From positions 1 through 64,000 of the forward strand of contig CANMLS010000001.1 of the NCBI GenBank assembly GCA_947498785.1: a DNA stretch of 64,000 bases, read 5' to 3'. Numbering within the stretch: position 1 is the first letter of the stretch; every line of letters begins with the position of its first letter. The notes under the pieces were generated by a model that was not told the DNA's origin, searched no databases, and saw only the letters and a list, made by a program, of their open reading frames with translations. The DNA is from an uncultured Aquimarina sp. GTDB lineage: Bacteria; Bacteroidota; Bacteroidia; Flavobacteriales; Flavobacteriaceae. A program made the position numbers and the translations under genes. This document shows positions 35,201 to 44,540 of the stretch, one piece after another.

Positions 35201-35480
35201 TAATATTTGATAAATTCTTTATAATTACAAAAGTGCCTAAAAAAATATAATTATGATAATTCTAAATCATTTATATTTTTTAAGACTATGAAAATAAAAG
35301 GCAAGTAATTAAATTCTTTCCAGCTAGCTAAAGTTGTACCTAATCCATTTGGAACGGTATGGTATTAGTTTTCTTATCAGCATATTTATAATAAAAATAT
35401 TTACCTTAATAACAATATATTGACTATTTATACAATTTCATATGAAAAGAGATATTTATGTAAACTACAGTTCTTCTTTA

Positions 35481-36281
35481 CTAGTTGTTTAACTTTTTTG
35501 TTTTTTTTCGCAATTTGAAGTTTAAAAACTCTATAAATAAAGAAAAAGCAATGGTAAAGTAAAGGTACCCTTTAGGTATTGTACCTACTTCACTATCAAA
35601 TATTTGCAAATGAGCTAAATGTGCTGCTTCAGCAATTAACATAAACCCTATAAGGATTAAAAATGAAAGCCCAAGAATCTGAACCGATGGGTGCTTATTT
35701 ACGAAACGACCGACTGGAGTTGCAAATAACATCATAATTAAAACAGATATAACAACAGCAACAATCATGATTAATAAAGCATCATTAGGATTGTCACTTA
35801 ATCCATTTGTCATACCAACCGCAGTAAGTATGGAATCAAAAGAAAATACAATATTAATCAATGTAATTTGTACAATAGCATTAGATAATGATGAAGAACT
35901 TTTAGCTTTGATTTCTTTCTCTTCTTCACCTTTTTCATCTACTTTTTCATGAATTTCATGTACACTTTTATATAATAAGAAAATACCTCCTCCAAATAAA
36001 ATTAATGCTTGGCCGCTTATACCAGCTTCTATCCATGGCAGGTTAATGTGCCAAAACGGGGCTTCCATTGCGACTAGTAATGAAATACCAAATAATAATA
36101 TAATACGCATTAACATAGCTAAAAATAATCCAATATTTGTAGCTTTTTTTTGTTGCTGTTCTGGTAATTTACTAGATGCTAGTGAAATAAATATTATATT
36201 GTCTATACCTAGTACAATTTCTAGAAAAGTAAGTGTAAGTAAAGCTACCCAAGCATCAGCCGATGTAAAAATTTCTAACAT
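35481..36281 (-). CDS. TerC-family integral membrane protein
   Basis: 266 residues with about seven helices. The TerC signatures are present: TFLEIVLGIDNIIFISL (about 18-34) and INIVFSFDSILTAVGM (about 148-163), each with the conserved acidic residues. A charged cytoplasmic loop (KVDEKGEEEKEIKAKSSSS) splits the two halves. Members export metal ions, notably manganese, or handle tellurite. It overlaps the lipoprotein gene upstream by one base, so the two are co-transcribed. Confidence 0.93.
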   Translation of the reverse strand: MLEIFTSADAWVALLTLTFLEIVLGIDNIIFISLASSKLPEQQQKKATNIGLFLAMLMRIILLFGISLLVAMEAPFWHINLPWIEAGISGQALILFGGGIFLLYKSVHEIHEKVDEKGEEEKEIKAKSSSSLSNAIVQITLINIVFSFDSILTAVGMTNGLSDNPNDALLIMIVAVVISVLIMMLFATPVGRFVNKHPSVQILGLSFLILIGFMLIAEAAHLAHLQIFDSEVGTIPKGYLYFTIAFSLFIEFLNFKLRKKTKKLNN

Positions 36282-36655
36282 TATTTTATTTTTTTTGCAG
36301 TTCCACGCTCTTTATTGATTGCACCTACAAGTCCATATTCAAAAGTATAGGTGTTTTTTTCTGTAGTTAAGATTTTCATGTGTATAGCTTTTTCCTCAGC
36401 CATACTTTTTGGATGTAGTTTTTGTACAATATATTCACAGTCATTAATCCATCTAACACTAGAAGTATCTGTTTTCCCTCTAAAATAGTCTATTTCAATT
36501 TTATCACTGCGAATAAAAGTAGTTTTTACCAGTTCGCCATTTAATAGAGTCTCAAATTCAAATGTTCCCGTATGAAAGTTTAAACAATTACGCTCTTCTT
36601 GCTGACAACTGATCATTAATGATAAATAAAAGAATGATAAGAGAATTTGTTTCAT
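36281..36655 (-). CDS. Small lipoprotein of unknown function
   Basis: 124 residues. Signal peptide with lipobox LMISC (C17). The mature part is a single beta-rich domain: HTGTFEFETLLNGEL, TTFIRSDKIEIDYFRGKTDTSSVRWINDCEYIV, then YTFEYGLVG. Homologues in Flavobacteriaceae are sometimes mislabelled DNA topoisomerase IV; there is no topoisomerase motif here. Its last base overlaps the TerC start. Confidence 0.82.
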   Translation of the reverse strand: MKQILLSFFYLSLMISCQQEERNCLNFHTGTFEFETLLNGELVKTTFIRSDKIEIDYFRGKTDTSSVRWINDCEYIVQKLHPKSMAEEKAIHMKILTTEKNTYTFEYGLVGAINKERGTAKKIK

Positions 36656-36726
36656 GGTAACTCTAAAATGAGAAACGAAAATAAATCTATTTCTATAAAG
36701 TTAATAGGAAAGGAGGAAAAAAGTTG

Positions 36727-37203
36727 TTAAGATTTTTTCATTTGATGAGATGTAAAAGTACCGTCTTTATAAAAAATCACTATACGATCAATTTCATCTT
36801 CCGAAGAACTAATTTTCGAAACATTCTCAAGGGGAGATATATCTTCTTGAGTATTTTCTTTTTCTGAAGATGATTGTGAAAATAAATCCTGCTCTGTATT
36901 TATTATAGAAGTAGAGGTTTCTTGTTTATTAACGGGGAATTCTGAAACCACTTTTTCTTCTACAACGATATCTTTTGATTTAGGGAAAGTACCTTTTCCG
37001 TACAATAACCATTGTAGTTCTACATCATTGTAGGCATCAACTATTTTCATAACAAAGTCTAAACTAGGTTTATTTCGCCCACTAAGAATATGAGAAATAG
37101 ATGAGCGACCTACTCCCATGTAATCAGCAAAGGATGAGGCAGATACACCATAATGATCCATTATTTTTTGGATTCTTTTACCAAAATCTTTATTGTTTAC
37201 CAT
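36727..37203 (-). CDS. XRE-family HTH transcriptional regulator
   Basis: 158 residues. The Cro/CI-type HTH spans about 8-66: FGKRIQKIMDHYGVSASSFADYMGVGRSSISHILSGRNKPSLDFV as consecutive motifs, then LQWLLYGKG. A long acidic, Ser/Glu-rich linker (about 75-140) with no known domain and a short end VIFYKDGTFTSHQMKKS follow. The linker is unusual for a small repressor and may mediate partner contact. One palindrome overlaps the start codon and another contains the -7 box, so strong autorepression is expected. Confidence 0.9.
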   Translation of the reverse strand: MVNNKDFGKRIQKIMDHYGVSASSFADYMGVGRSSISHILSGRNKPSLDFVMKIVDAYNDVELQWLLYGKGTFPKSKDIVVEEKVVSEFPVNKQETSTSIINTEQDLFSQSSSEKENTQEDISPLENVSKISSSEDEIDRIVIFYKDGTFTSHQMKKS

Positions 37204-37519
37204 TGTAAACGAGTTTTAGATATTATATTGGTTACAAAAGTAAACAATTTTAGTTAAATATATCGTTTACAATTGTAAACCTCAGGTCCCTAGATTTAAA
37301 TTATTAGTTAAGATAACTTCGCTTAAATGCTTGATAATTAAATATTTAAATACAAGCTTATTTAAAATAAATAGATTCTTTATAAACTTTTATACAATTG
37401 GAAACTATTTAAGTTTAGCTGTTTACGGTTGTAAACGATTAATGACAAAACAGTTGTTTACAAATGTAAATAGCACACGGTTACAATTGTGAATTTCATA
37501 CAGGTTTACAATTGTAACT
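37195..37519. promoter_or_regulatory. Array of eight GTTTACAATTGTAAAC-like operators
   Basis: Sites (matches to the 16-bp palindrome): 37195-37210 (15), 37230-37245 (13), 37265-37280 (16), 37390-37405 (13), 37421-37436 (14), 37456-37471 (14), 37479-37494 (13), 37504-37519 (14). The first three are exactly 35 bp apart centre to centre. The first overlaps the XRE start codon. The array fills the spacer between the divergent XRE and M14-peptidase genes. The XRE protein is the obvious candidate binder. Confidence 0.85.
37235..37242 (-). promoter_or_regulatory. Putative -7 box of the XRE gene inside an operator
   Basis: On the minus strand the bases read TACTTTTG, matching TAnnTTTG, and lie within the operator 37230-37245. 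The transcript would start about 25 bp before the ATG. Confidence 0.5.
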
Positions 37520-37584
37520 AATTCTTTTATTTGTTATGAATCCTCGATAAACTATATTAATTTCGCATCTTTCTTATGCACGTT

Positions 37585-38730
37585 ATGAATATTGATACAT
37601 TAAAAAACAGGTTTACTTTATATAAAGAACTTTCCTTATTTGGTCGATATATTTGTCTAGATCATATTACTCCTCTTTTAGAGAAGTTGTCAGATAAAGT
37701 AGATCTTAAACAGATAGGTTATTCAGAAAATAATGCTCCAATACATTTAATAACATTAGGTACTGGATCTAAGAAACTTTTATTTTGGTCGCAAATGCAC
37801 GGTAATGAAAGTACCACTACAAAAGCAATGTTTGATCTTATTAATCTATTAATAGATTCGGATGATGATATTACTTCAGTTATTTTAAAAGAATGTACCT
37901 TATATATTGTACCTATATTAAGTCCAGATGGAGCAAAGGCGTATACAAGACTTAATTACAATAAAGTTGATCTTAATAGAGATGCACAGGATAAGACTCA
38001 GAAAGAAAGTGTTATTTTGAATGACTTAATCCAACATATAATTCCTGATTTTGCGTTTAACCTTCATGGACAACGAACTATTTTTAGTGCAGGAGAAACC
38101 AATTATCCTGCAACAGTATCATTTTTATCTCCAGCAGGTGATGCTGAACGTTCTATAACCAAAAACCGAAAATTGGCTATGCAAGTAATTGCAAAAATGA
38201 ATGAAGTACTTCAGAAATGTATACCAAATCAAGTAGGAAGGTATGATGATGGTTTTAATTTAAATTGTGTTGGGGATACATTATCAGATATGGGTATACC
38301 AGCAATATTATTTGAATCTGGACATTATCCCAATGATTATGATAGAGAAATTACAAGACAATACATATTCTATTCATTAATAACTTCAATACATTTTATA
38401 AGTACTACAGAAATTACAGGAGAAGGATATAAGGATTATTATCTAATTCCCGAAAACGGAAAATGTTTTTATGATATTATTATAAGAGATGTTATTCATA
38501 ATGGAGAAAACATAGATATCGCCGTACAGTTTAAAGAGGAATTAACCAAAAATAATGTGAAATTCATACCTAAAATTGTTAAAATAGATAATCTTCAAAA
38601 TTTTTATGGACATAGAGAAATTATAGGAGAAAAAAGAACGATACGTAACGAAAACGTTACAGTAGAGATAGTTCCAGAGGCAGAGCTGTTAAAATTTTAC
38701 TTAGATTCTGAATTATTCTTAATAGAATAA
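37585..38730 (+). CDS. M14-family zinc carboxypeptidase
   Basis: 381 residues from ATG 37585 (ATG 37576 is the alternative; a promoter-like TAATTTCG at 37558-37565 favours the later start). Zinc ligands H-x-x-E in SQMHGNEST and the distal H in FNLHGQR are present, with the substrate-binding DLNRDAQ and the catalytic E in ILFESGHY. No signal peptide, so a cytoplasmic peptidase, perhaps trimming peptides or gamma-glutamyl amides. The C-terminal ~100 residues form an added beta domain. The gene faces the XRE gene across the operator array and is followed by an Lrp/AsnC gene. Confidence 0.88.
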   Translation: MNIDTLKNRFTLYKELSLFGRYICLDHITPLLEKLSDKVDLKQIGYSENNAPIHLITLGTGSKKLLFWSQMHGNESTTTKAMFDLINLLIDSDDDITSVILKECTLYIVPILSPDGAKAYTRLNYNKVDLNRDAQDKTQKESVILNDLIQHIIPDFAFNLHGQRTIFSAGETNYPATVSFLSPAGDAERSITKNRKLAMQVIAKMNEVLQKCIPNQVGRYDDGFNLNCVGDTLSDMGIPAILFESGHYPNDYDREITRQYIFYSLITSIHFISTTEITGEGYKDYYLIPENGKCFYDIIIRDVIHNGENIDIAVQFKEELTKNNVKFIPKIVKIDNLQNFYGHREIIGEKRTIRNENVTVEIVPEAELLKFYLDSELFLIE

Positions 38731-38816
38731 GTAAAAAGTTGAAATAAAGTATGTGAATACTTGATTTTTCTGCTAAATTTGCAATGTAAATAATCGGGAA
38801 AAATAATATTATTACT

Positions 38817-39296
38817 ATGGCAAAGTTTAAATTAGACGAAGTTGATCACCAAATTTTGGATATGTTGATTGAAAATACCCGTACACCATTTACGGATATT
38901 GCAAAGAAATTATTAATTTCTGCGGGTACCGTACATGTACGAGTAAAAAAAATGGAAGAAGCTGGAATTATTGAAGGATCTTCATTAACATTAGATTACA
39001 AGAAGTTAGGGTATTCATTCATAGCATATGTTGGTATTTATCTTCAAAATACTTCACAGACTAAATTTGTTTTAGAGAGAATTAATCAGATACCTTATGT
39101 TACTGTTGCTCATATTACAACAGGTAAATTTAATATTTTCTGTAAAGTGAGGGCGAAAGAAACTAATCACGCTAAGGATATCATCTTTAAATTAGATGAT
39201 ATAGATGGAGTATACCGTACTGAGACTATGATTTCTTTAGAAGAAAGTATTAATGACAAGAAACGCTTGATGCATTCTATTTTTCAAGAATTATAA
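38817..39296 (+). CDS. Lrp/AsnC-family transcriptional regulator
   Basis: 159 residues, typical size. N-terminal winged HTH (about 5-60: DEVDHQILDMLIENTRTPFTDIAKKLLISAGTVHVRVKKMEEAGII as successive motifs, IIEGSSLTLDYKKLGY) and C-terminal RAM/AsnC ligand domain (about 65-150: IAYVGIYL, VTVAHITTGKFNIFCKV). It forms octamers that sense amino acids in known members. It lies 86 bp after the M14 gene and has its own downstream terminator. Confidence 0.95.
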   Translation: MAKFKLDEVDHQILDMLIENTRTPFTDIAKKLLISAGTVHVRVKKMEEAGIIEGSSLTLDYKKLGYSFIAYVGIYLQNTSQTKFVLERINQIPYVTVAHITTGKFNIFCKVRAKETNHAKDIIFKLDDIDGVYRTETMISLEESINDKKRLMHSIFQEL

Positions 39297-39321
39297 AGGG
39301 ATAACTTTTAAATATAAAATG

Positions 39322-39356
39322 AACCCTTTAGGAAAGACTTCTTAGAGGGTTTTTTA
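39322..39356 (+). terminator. Rho-independent terminator of the Lrp gene
   Basis: AACCCTTTA pairs with TTAGAGGGTT (with one G-T pair) around an 11-base loop and is followed by TTTT. Confidence 0.75.
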
Positions 39357-39456
39357 ATTAAAGAAAAACGTCTGAAATATTAGTAGAAGATAATAATAAA
39401 TCTACTGATATTAAGATAGTTATATTAACCACAAAAACTATATTACCACCACACAC

Positions 39457-42042
39457 ATGGCTAGAAAACCAAAGATCGAACGTTTTAATGAGAATGTTCT
39501 AGCAAAGTATCAGATATACAATAGTATATTTATTACATTACCTTTTGATACGATTAGTAATACAGGGGTTTTATTACCACTATTTAAAGAAGTATGTGAA
39601 AAAGGGTACGATCAGCATAAAAATCCTACTGAAATTGTAGAAGATTTTTTTAACCTTTATCAAGATAATCCTTCAATTACAGAAAAACACGATTTATTAT
39701 TTAGGTTTATCCAGTATATAGAGCGTCAGGTAGTACTATTTGATGCTATAGAAGATGCTGCTTTTCCTGTAGTAAATAATATGGATGGACGAGGGACTTT
39801 GAGGAGTATTAAAGAAGAAGCTCAGGCAAAAGGTCAATTAGAAGAACTTAAAAATTATTTAAAACGTTTTAAAATTCGTCCAACACTAACTGCTCACCCT
39901 ACTCAATTTTATCCAGGAACGGTACTGGGAATTATTCATGATTTGGATGAAGCAATTCGCAATAATGATTCCTCTAGAATTCAAAAATTATTAGCACAAT
40001 TAGGTAAAACTGCTTTCTTTAAGAAAGAAAAGCCAACTCCTTATGATGAAGCAGTAAGTCTGATTTGGTATTTAGAAAATGTATTCTATCATGCAGCAGG
40101 AAAAATTTATAATTATGTACAGCAAAATATTTTTGAAGGAGAAGATCTGGAAAATGATCTAATTAATCTTGGTTTTTGGCCAGGAGGAGATAGAGACGGA
40201 AATCCATTTGTAACTACAGAAACTACTCTGAAAGTAGCAAAAAGACTACGTAAGACTATTTTGATAAATTACTATCGAGATATGAGGTCGTTAAAACGTA
40301 GGATCACATTTGGTAATCTACAAGATAAAATTGCAGTTTTAGAAAATGCATTATATGAAAATTTCTATTATGCAAAAACGGCAGAACCATTATCAGTAGA
40401 AACATTAATGAATGGATTGTTAGAAATAAAAGAAGAATTAGTTTCTCAACATCAGTCTTTGTTTCTTGATGAATTACAGGATATGATTAATAAGGTAAAG
40501 ATATTTGGGTTTCATTTTGGAACTCTTGATATTCGCCAGGATTCAAGAATTCATCATAAGGTACTTACAGAAGTAGTACAAAAAACAAATGGATTAGGGC
40601 TAGGTTTTTTCCCTGAAAATTATGATGATTTATCTTCTCAGGAACAGTTTGAAGTACTTTCTAAAGTTAATGGTAAATTAGATCCATCTATTTTTGATGA
40701 TGATATTACAAGAGCAACAATAGAGTCTATTTATGCTATAAAAACTATTCAAGAGAACAATGGAGAACGGGCAGCTAATCGTTATATAATCAGTAATAAT
40801 GGTAATGAGCTTAATGTAATGGAAACATTTGCCATGATACGATTATGTGATTGGGAGTCTCCAACAGTTGATGTAATTCCTCTTTTTGAGACGGTTCCTG
40901 ATTTAAAAGTTTCTCACAAAGTTATGGAATCACTATACAATAATCCTGTATATATGGAACATCTTAAACGTCGAGGGATGAAACAGACCATTATGCTTGG
41001 ATTCTCTGATGGAACTAAAGATGGTGGATACCTTATGGCAAACTGGGGGATTTTTAAGGCAAAAGAAGCTTTAACCGAAATCTCAAGAAAGTATGATGTT
41101 AAAGTAGTGTTCTTTGATGGTAGAGGAGGACCTCCAGCAAGAGGAGGTGGAAATACAAATCAGTTTTATGCATCTTTAGGGCCGACTATCGAAGATGAAG
41201 AAATTCAATTAACCGTCCAAGGACAAACGATTAGTTCTAATTTTGGAACATTGGACTCATGTCAGTATAACTTAGAACAATTACTTGGTGCTGGAGTAGA
41301 AAACCAGCTAACTAGTAATGAAGGTAATCTTTTTTCTGTAGAAAATAAGAATACAATGCAGGAATTGGCAGATATAAGTTATCAAACCTATGTTGACTTT
41401 AAAAGTCACCCTAAATTTCTTCCGTACTTAGAACATATGAGTACTTTGAAATATTATGGAAAAGCAAATATTGGTAGCCGCCCATCCAAACGTAGTAAAA
41501 GTACAACTCTGGATTTTGGAGACTTGCGAGCTATTCCGTTTGTAGGAAGCTGGAGTCAGTTAAAACAAAACGTACCTGGTTTCTACGGAGTGGGAACAGC
41601 GTTAAAAACATTTGAAGATAAAGGCAAGTTTGATGAAGTAGAATCATTATATAAAGGTTCTCCATTTTTTAGAACTTTGATAGGTAACAGTATGATGAGT
41701 CTTACTAAGTCATTTTTTGAACTGACTTCTTATATGAAAGAAGATAAAGAATATGGAGGTTTTTGGGATATTATTCACGAAGAGTATTTATTAACAAAAC
41801 GATTACTTCTTAAATTGACAGGATATACTGAATTGATGCAAAATGAACCCGCAGGGAAGGCATCTATTGATATTAGAGAAAATATTGTACTACCATTACT
41901 TACAATACAACAGTACGCTCTGAAAAAAATTCAGGAATTAAGAAGAGATGACAGTATAAAACCGGAAGAATTAGTTATTTATGAGAAAATGGTGACTCGT
42001 TCTTTGTTTGGGAATATTAATGCAAGTCGTAATTCTGCATAA
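39457..42042 (+). CDS. ppc: Phosphoenolpyruvate carboxylase
   Basis: 861 residues. Catalytic motifs are intact: TAHPTQFYPGTVL (essential His), GFWPGGDRDGNPFVT, GFSDGTKDGGYLMANW, FFDGRGGPPARGGGNTN and QGQTISSNFG. It makes oxaloacetate from PEP and bicarbonate to refill the TCA cycle. It is cytoplasmic and stands alone between two terminators. The C-terminus (RSLFGNINASRNSA) is close to the family's usual RNTG end but not identical. Confidence 0.97.
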   Translation: MARKPKIERFNENVLAKYQIYNSIFITLPFDTISNTGVLLPLFKEVCEKGYDQHKNPTEIVEDFFNLYQDNPSITEKHDLLFRFIQYIERQVVLFDAIEDAAFPVVNNMDGRGTLRSIKEEAQAKGQLEELKNYLKRFKIRPTLTAHPTQFYPGTVLGIIHDLDEAIRNNDSSRIQKLLAQLGKTAFFKKEKPTPYDEAVSLIWYLENVFYHAAGKIYNYVQQNIFEGEDLENDLINLGFWPGGDRDGNPFVTTETTLKVAKRLRKTILINYYRDMRSLKRRITFGNLQDKIAVLENALYENFYYAKTAEPLSVETLMNGLLEIKEELVSQHQSLFLDELQDMINKVKIFGFHFGTLDIRQDSRIHHKVLTEVVQKTNGLGLGFFPENYDDLSSQEQFEVLSKVNGKLDPSIFDDDITRATIESIYAIKTIQENNGERAANRYIISNNGNELNVMETFAMIRLCDWESPTVDVIPLFETVPDLKVSHKVMESLYNNPVYMEHLKRRGMKQTIMLGFSDGTKDGGYLMANWGIFKAKEALTEISRKYDVKVVFFDGRGGPPARGGGNTNQFYASLGPTIEDEEIQLTVQGQTISSNFGTLDSCQYNLEQLLGAGVENQLTSNEGNLFSVENKNTMQELADISYQTYVDFKSHPKFLPYLEHMSTLKYYGKANIGSRPSKRSKSTTLDFGDLRAIPFVGSWSQLKQNVPGFYGVGTALKTFEDKGKFDEVESLYKGSPFFRTLIGNSMMSLTKSFFELTSYMKEDKEYGGFWDIIHEEYLLTKRLLLKLTGYTELMQNEPAGKASIDIRENIVLPLLTIQQYALKKIQELRRDDSIKPEELVIYEKMVTRSLFGNINASRNSA

Positions 42043-42071
42043 AAACTAATAAAGTACTGTTAAGAACATTA

Positions 42072-42110
42072 AAAAATGAGGTAGAATTATTAATTTTCTA
42101 CCTCATTTTT
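42072..42110. terminator. Bidirectional terminator after ppc
   Basis: A perfect 15-bp stem, AAAAATGAGGTAGAA (42072-42086) with 42096-42110, has a 9-base loop and T-runs on both strands. Confidence 0.88.
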
Positions 42111-42180
42111 ATTTCTGAAAATTATCCTTCATGTTTATATCAGGATTTTAACAGTCATTTTTAATTTATAATAAAAAGTT

Positions 42181-42693
42181 ATGTTGTCTCAAATAAATGA
42201 AAACGAATACAATTCTTACTATGCTATGTATATTTCAAAAGCAGAATACCAGGATATTGTATTAGGGCTGGAAAATAGTCGTGAAGAATTTGCTGATTTT
42301 GTGCAATCTATCCCAGAAAACAAGATGACTTATGCCTATGCTGATGAAAAATGGACAATTGCAGAAGTGTTACAACATTTAATTGATACAGAACGTATTT
42401 TCTCCTATAGAGCATTGCGTTTTGCAAGAAATGATCAAACACCTATTATGGGTTTTGAACAAGATGATTATGTTCCTAATTCTAATGCAAATCATTATAC
42501 TAAGGAAGATATATTATCTGATTTTGTAGCAGTAAGAAACAGTTCTATAACATTGTTCAAAAGTTTTACTGAAGAAATGTTAACCAGAATAGGCAAAGCC
42601 AGTGAAAGTCCAATGAGTGCGAGAGCTGTTGGGTATATATTATCTGGACATCAAAAACATCATTTTGAAATTATTAAAGAAAGATATCTTTAA
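42181..42693 (+). CDS. DinB-family protein
   Basis: 170 residues in a four-helix bundle pattern: NEYNSYYAMYISKAEYQDIV, then WTIAEVLQHLIDTERIFSYRALRFARND with a metal-ligand His, and the C-terminal GHQKHHFEIIKERYL with two further His. The three-His site is typical of DinB/DfsB-type thiol-dependent proteins. The reaction is unknown. The start is kept at 42181 because the NEYxxYY segment is conserved in flavobacterial relatives. Confidence 0.9.
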   Translation: MLSQINENEYNSYYAMYISKAEYQDIVLGLENSREEFADFVQSIPENKMTYAYADEKWTIAEVLQHLIDTERIFSYRALRFARNDQTPIMGFEQDDYVPNSNANHYTKEDILSDFVAVRNSSITLFKSFTEEMLTRIGKASESPMSARAVGYILSGHQKHHFEIIKERYL

Positions 42694-42975
42694 CTTGAAG
42701 ACTAAAGAACAAGTTGTCTATGATTAATAAAACCAAATACGGCAGTATTGTCATAAAAGTAAATCAAGACACTGGATCTAACACTCACAAATATGTTTTT
42801 ATTTTTTAGAATTTTGATGGTTACTATATGATCTTAAGAGTCTTATTGATGTGATGTTGTTTAATAATCCAATAGCATGACAATTAATAAAAAAGAAATA
42901 AATCGCGTCGCAATAAATTCAATTTTTCAGATAGAACCTAGTAAAGTAATACGAGATTAATCCTAATCGAAAAAT

Positions 42976-43626
42976 TTAAAAAATATTTTCTAATGTTTTT
43001 AGATTTAATTCATGACCTCCAGTATGAGTTCTAAATTTTATTTGTGGTAAGATATGCTTTACTCGAACCTTCTCTGCTTCAACTTTTGCGATTTCAAAAT
43101 AAGGATCTTTTTCTCCAATAATGTGGGTAACTTTTGTTGTTTCAGAGAGAAAGTAAAAATCCTCTTTTGATAATTCATTCGGAAACCCACCAGAGATAAT
43201 GACAAAAGCATCGGGACGTATTTTTCGGGATGAAATCCATCGACTGGCAATACTCACTCCTTGAGAATACCCCAATACGACTAATTTTGTGTCAACAGGA
43301 ATGTTCTCAGTGTCTAATATTGCATCAATATAACGTAATACATTTTGGGTATCTGTTTTTGTATTTTCTTTGGTTAACCAGCTAGAACCAACTCTTCTGT
43401 AATCATTTCCTTTGTAATACTTTGATGGAGCTTGAGGAGCGATGAAATAATTGTCATCCTTATTCAGGCTTTCAAACAACCTGATGAAATAACGACTGAG
43501 GTATCCAATTCCGTGAAAAACTATCCAAACTGTTTTTGTATTAGCATTCAAGCTATTTAAAGTGGAGTAGGTGTTTGTTGTAGTGTAAGATATTTCTTTT
43601 TCAGAACTATTCATAAGGGTAATCAT
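42976..43626 (-). CDS. Alpha/beta hydrolase, carboxylesterase/phospholipase type
   Basis: 216 residues from the ATG at 43626; the open frame begins at 43665 but would overlap the upstream gene. The fold matches esterase D/YpfH-like enzymes: VWIVFHGIG, nucleophile GYSQGVS (about residue 123), acid in GEKDPYFE, His in HTGGHEL. It is cytoplasmic. It is the last of three genes (TetR, hydrolase, hydrolase) spaced 46 and 16 bp, so likely under the TetR regulator. The substrate may be an acyl ester or CoA-derived toxic compound; this is inference. Confidence 0.85.
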   Translation of the reverse strand: MITLMNSSEKEISYTTTNTYSTLNSLNANTKTVWIVFHGIGYLSRYFIRLFESLNKDDNYFIAPQAPSKYYKGNDYRRVGSSWLTKENTKTDTQNVLRYIDAILDTENIPVDTKLVVLGYSQGVSIASRWISSRKIRPDAFVIISGGFPNELSKEDFYFLSETTKVTHIIGEKDPYFEIAKVEAEKVRVKHILPQIKFRTHTGGHELNLKTLENIF

Positions 43627-43642
43627 AAAGAGTATGTTGTTT

Positions 43643-44494
43643 TTAATTAAGCTGAAACCAATCATTAATTATTGGCCACAAGATATCTCGATTTTTAATT
43701 CTAAAAAAATCAAAATGCCCAATTGTTTTTAAATTAAAATCAGAAGGATTTAAGTGTTTTCGAGTTACATTTGCATTTTGGTATACTCGATTACCAAGAA
43801 TATCCACAGATTTTTTAGGAGCAAAATTATCATCATCAATACTAACTAAAAGCATAGGGTTTTTTATATTTTCGTAGTGAGTGTTAGTATTTTCTTTGGT
43901 GAAATATAACATAGAATCGGGATGTAATAGAAAAATAGCCCAATCTTTAGCCGCTTTGGTAGTAAGAGGTTTACCTAATCCAAACCAACCAGACGGGTAA
44001 TATCCTAAAAGAGATGTAGTGATAGGTACAAAAAGTTTAAAATTAAAATAAATCAATATTTGCATTCTTAATGAGAAGTGTTTGTAGAATCCAAATTGTG
44101 ATGCGATAGTAAGGTATTTATCATAATATTGGTATGCATCGCTAAATCCAATACTGTTTCCTCCATAACTATGACCTATCATGTATTTTTTGTTATCAGG
44201 ATATTCTTCTGCTGCATATTTGGATATTGATTTAAAATCCATCGCCCATGAAAAAAAACCGTGCTCATTTAAGGATTGGATACTTCGCGAAAGTGAAGTC
44301 CCGATTCCGCGATAATCAAAAGTAAATACATTACATCCTTTTTCTGCCAAATATTCGGCTAGGTGAAAATAAAATTTTTGAGGAACAGCAACAGCGGGGG
44401 CAAACACTATGGTTTTGTGATTAGGTGATTTGGGAATAAATTCATGAACAGATATTGGATATCCATCAAATGATTTTATTATGTAAGATTCCAT
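43643..44494 (-). CDS. Alpha/beta hydrolase (S33-like, YbaC/monoacylglycerol-lipase-like)
   Basis: 283 residues, no signal peptide. Motifs: HKTIVFAPAVAVPQKFY, FDYRGIGTSLS, nucleophile in GHSYGGNSIGF (about 108), acid in SIDDDNFAPK, His in IGHFDFF. The hydrophobic cap region has a ~25-residue segment (ILIYFNFKLFVPITTSLLGYY) that could touch a membrane. It follows the TetR gene and precedes the second hydrolase. It is the type of hydrolase often paired with TetR in lipid or xenobiotic detoxification units. Confidence 0.85.
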   Translation of the reverse strand: MESYIIKSFDGYPISVHEFIPKSPNHKTIVFAPAVAVPQKFYFHLAEYLAEKGCNVFTFDYRGIGTSLSRSIQSLNEHGFFSWAMDFKSISKYAAEEYPDNKKYMIGHSYGGNSIGFSDAYQYYDKYLTIASQFGFYKHFSLRMQILIYFNFKLFVPITTSLLGYYPSGWFGLGKPLTTKAAKDWAIFLLHPDSMLYFTKENTNTHYENIKNPMLLVSIDDDNFAPKKSVDILGNRVYQNANVTRKHLNPSDFNLKTIGHFDFFRIKNRDILWPIINDWFQLN

Positions 44495-44540
44495 GTTAAT
44501 CGTATTTTTAAAGTTGAAAAATTAGAAGTAGTGTCTTTAA

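Noticed and set aside
35201..35480. 280-bp spacer between PhnA-like and TerC genes
   Set aside because: Searched for a small gene or hairpin and found none I can support.
36281..36655. Possible DNA topoisomerase IV annotation for the small lipoprotein
   Set aside because: It has a lipobox and one beta domain but no topoisomerase motif; true parE and parC lie at 28302 and 31075.
37195..37519. CRISPR array
   Set aside because: The repeats are 16-bp palindromes with uneven spacing (23-125 bp) and no unique equal-length spacers or cas genes; they fit operators.
42721..42813. 30-codon ORF in the spacer after the DinB gene
   Set aside because: Short, no recognisable motif, no terminator or clear promoter; the whole 280-bp spacer shows nothing I can support.
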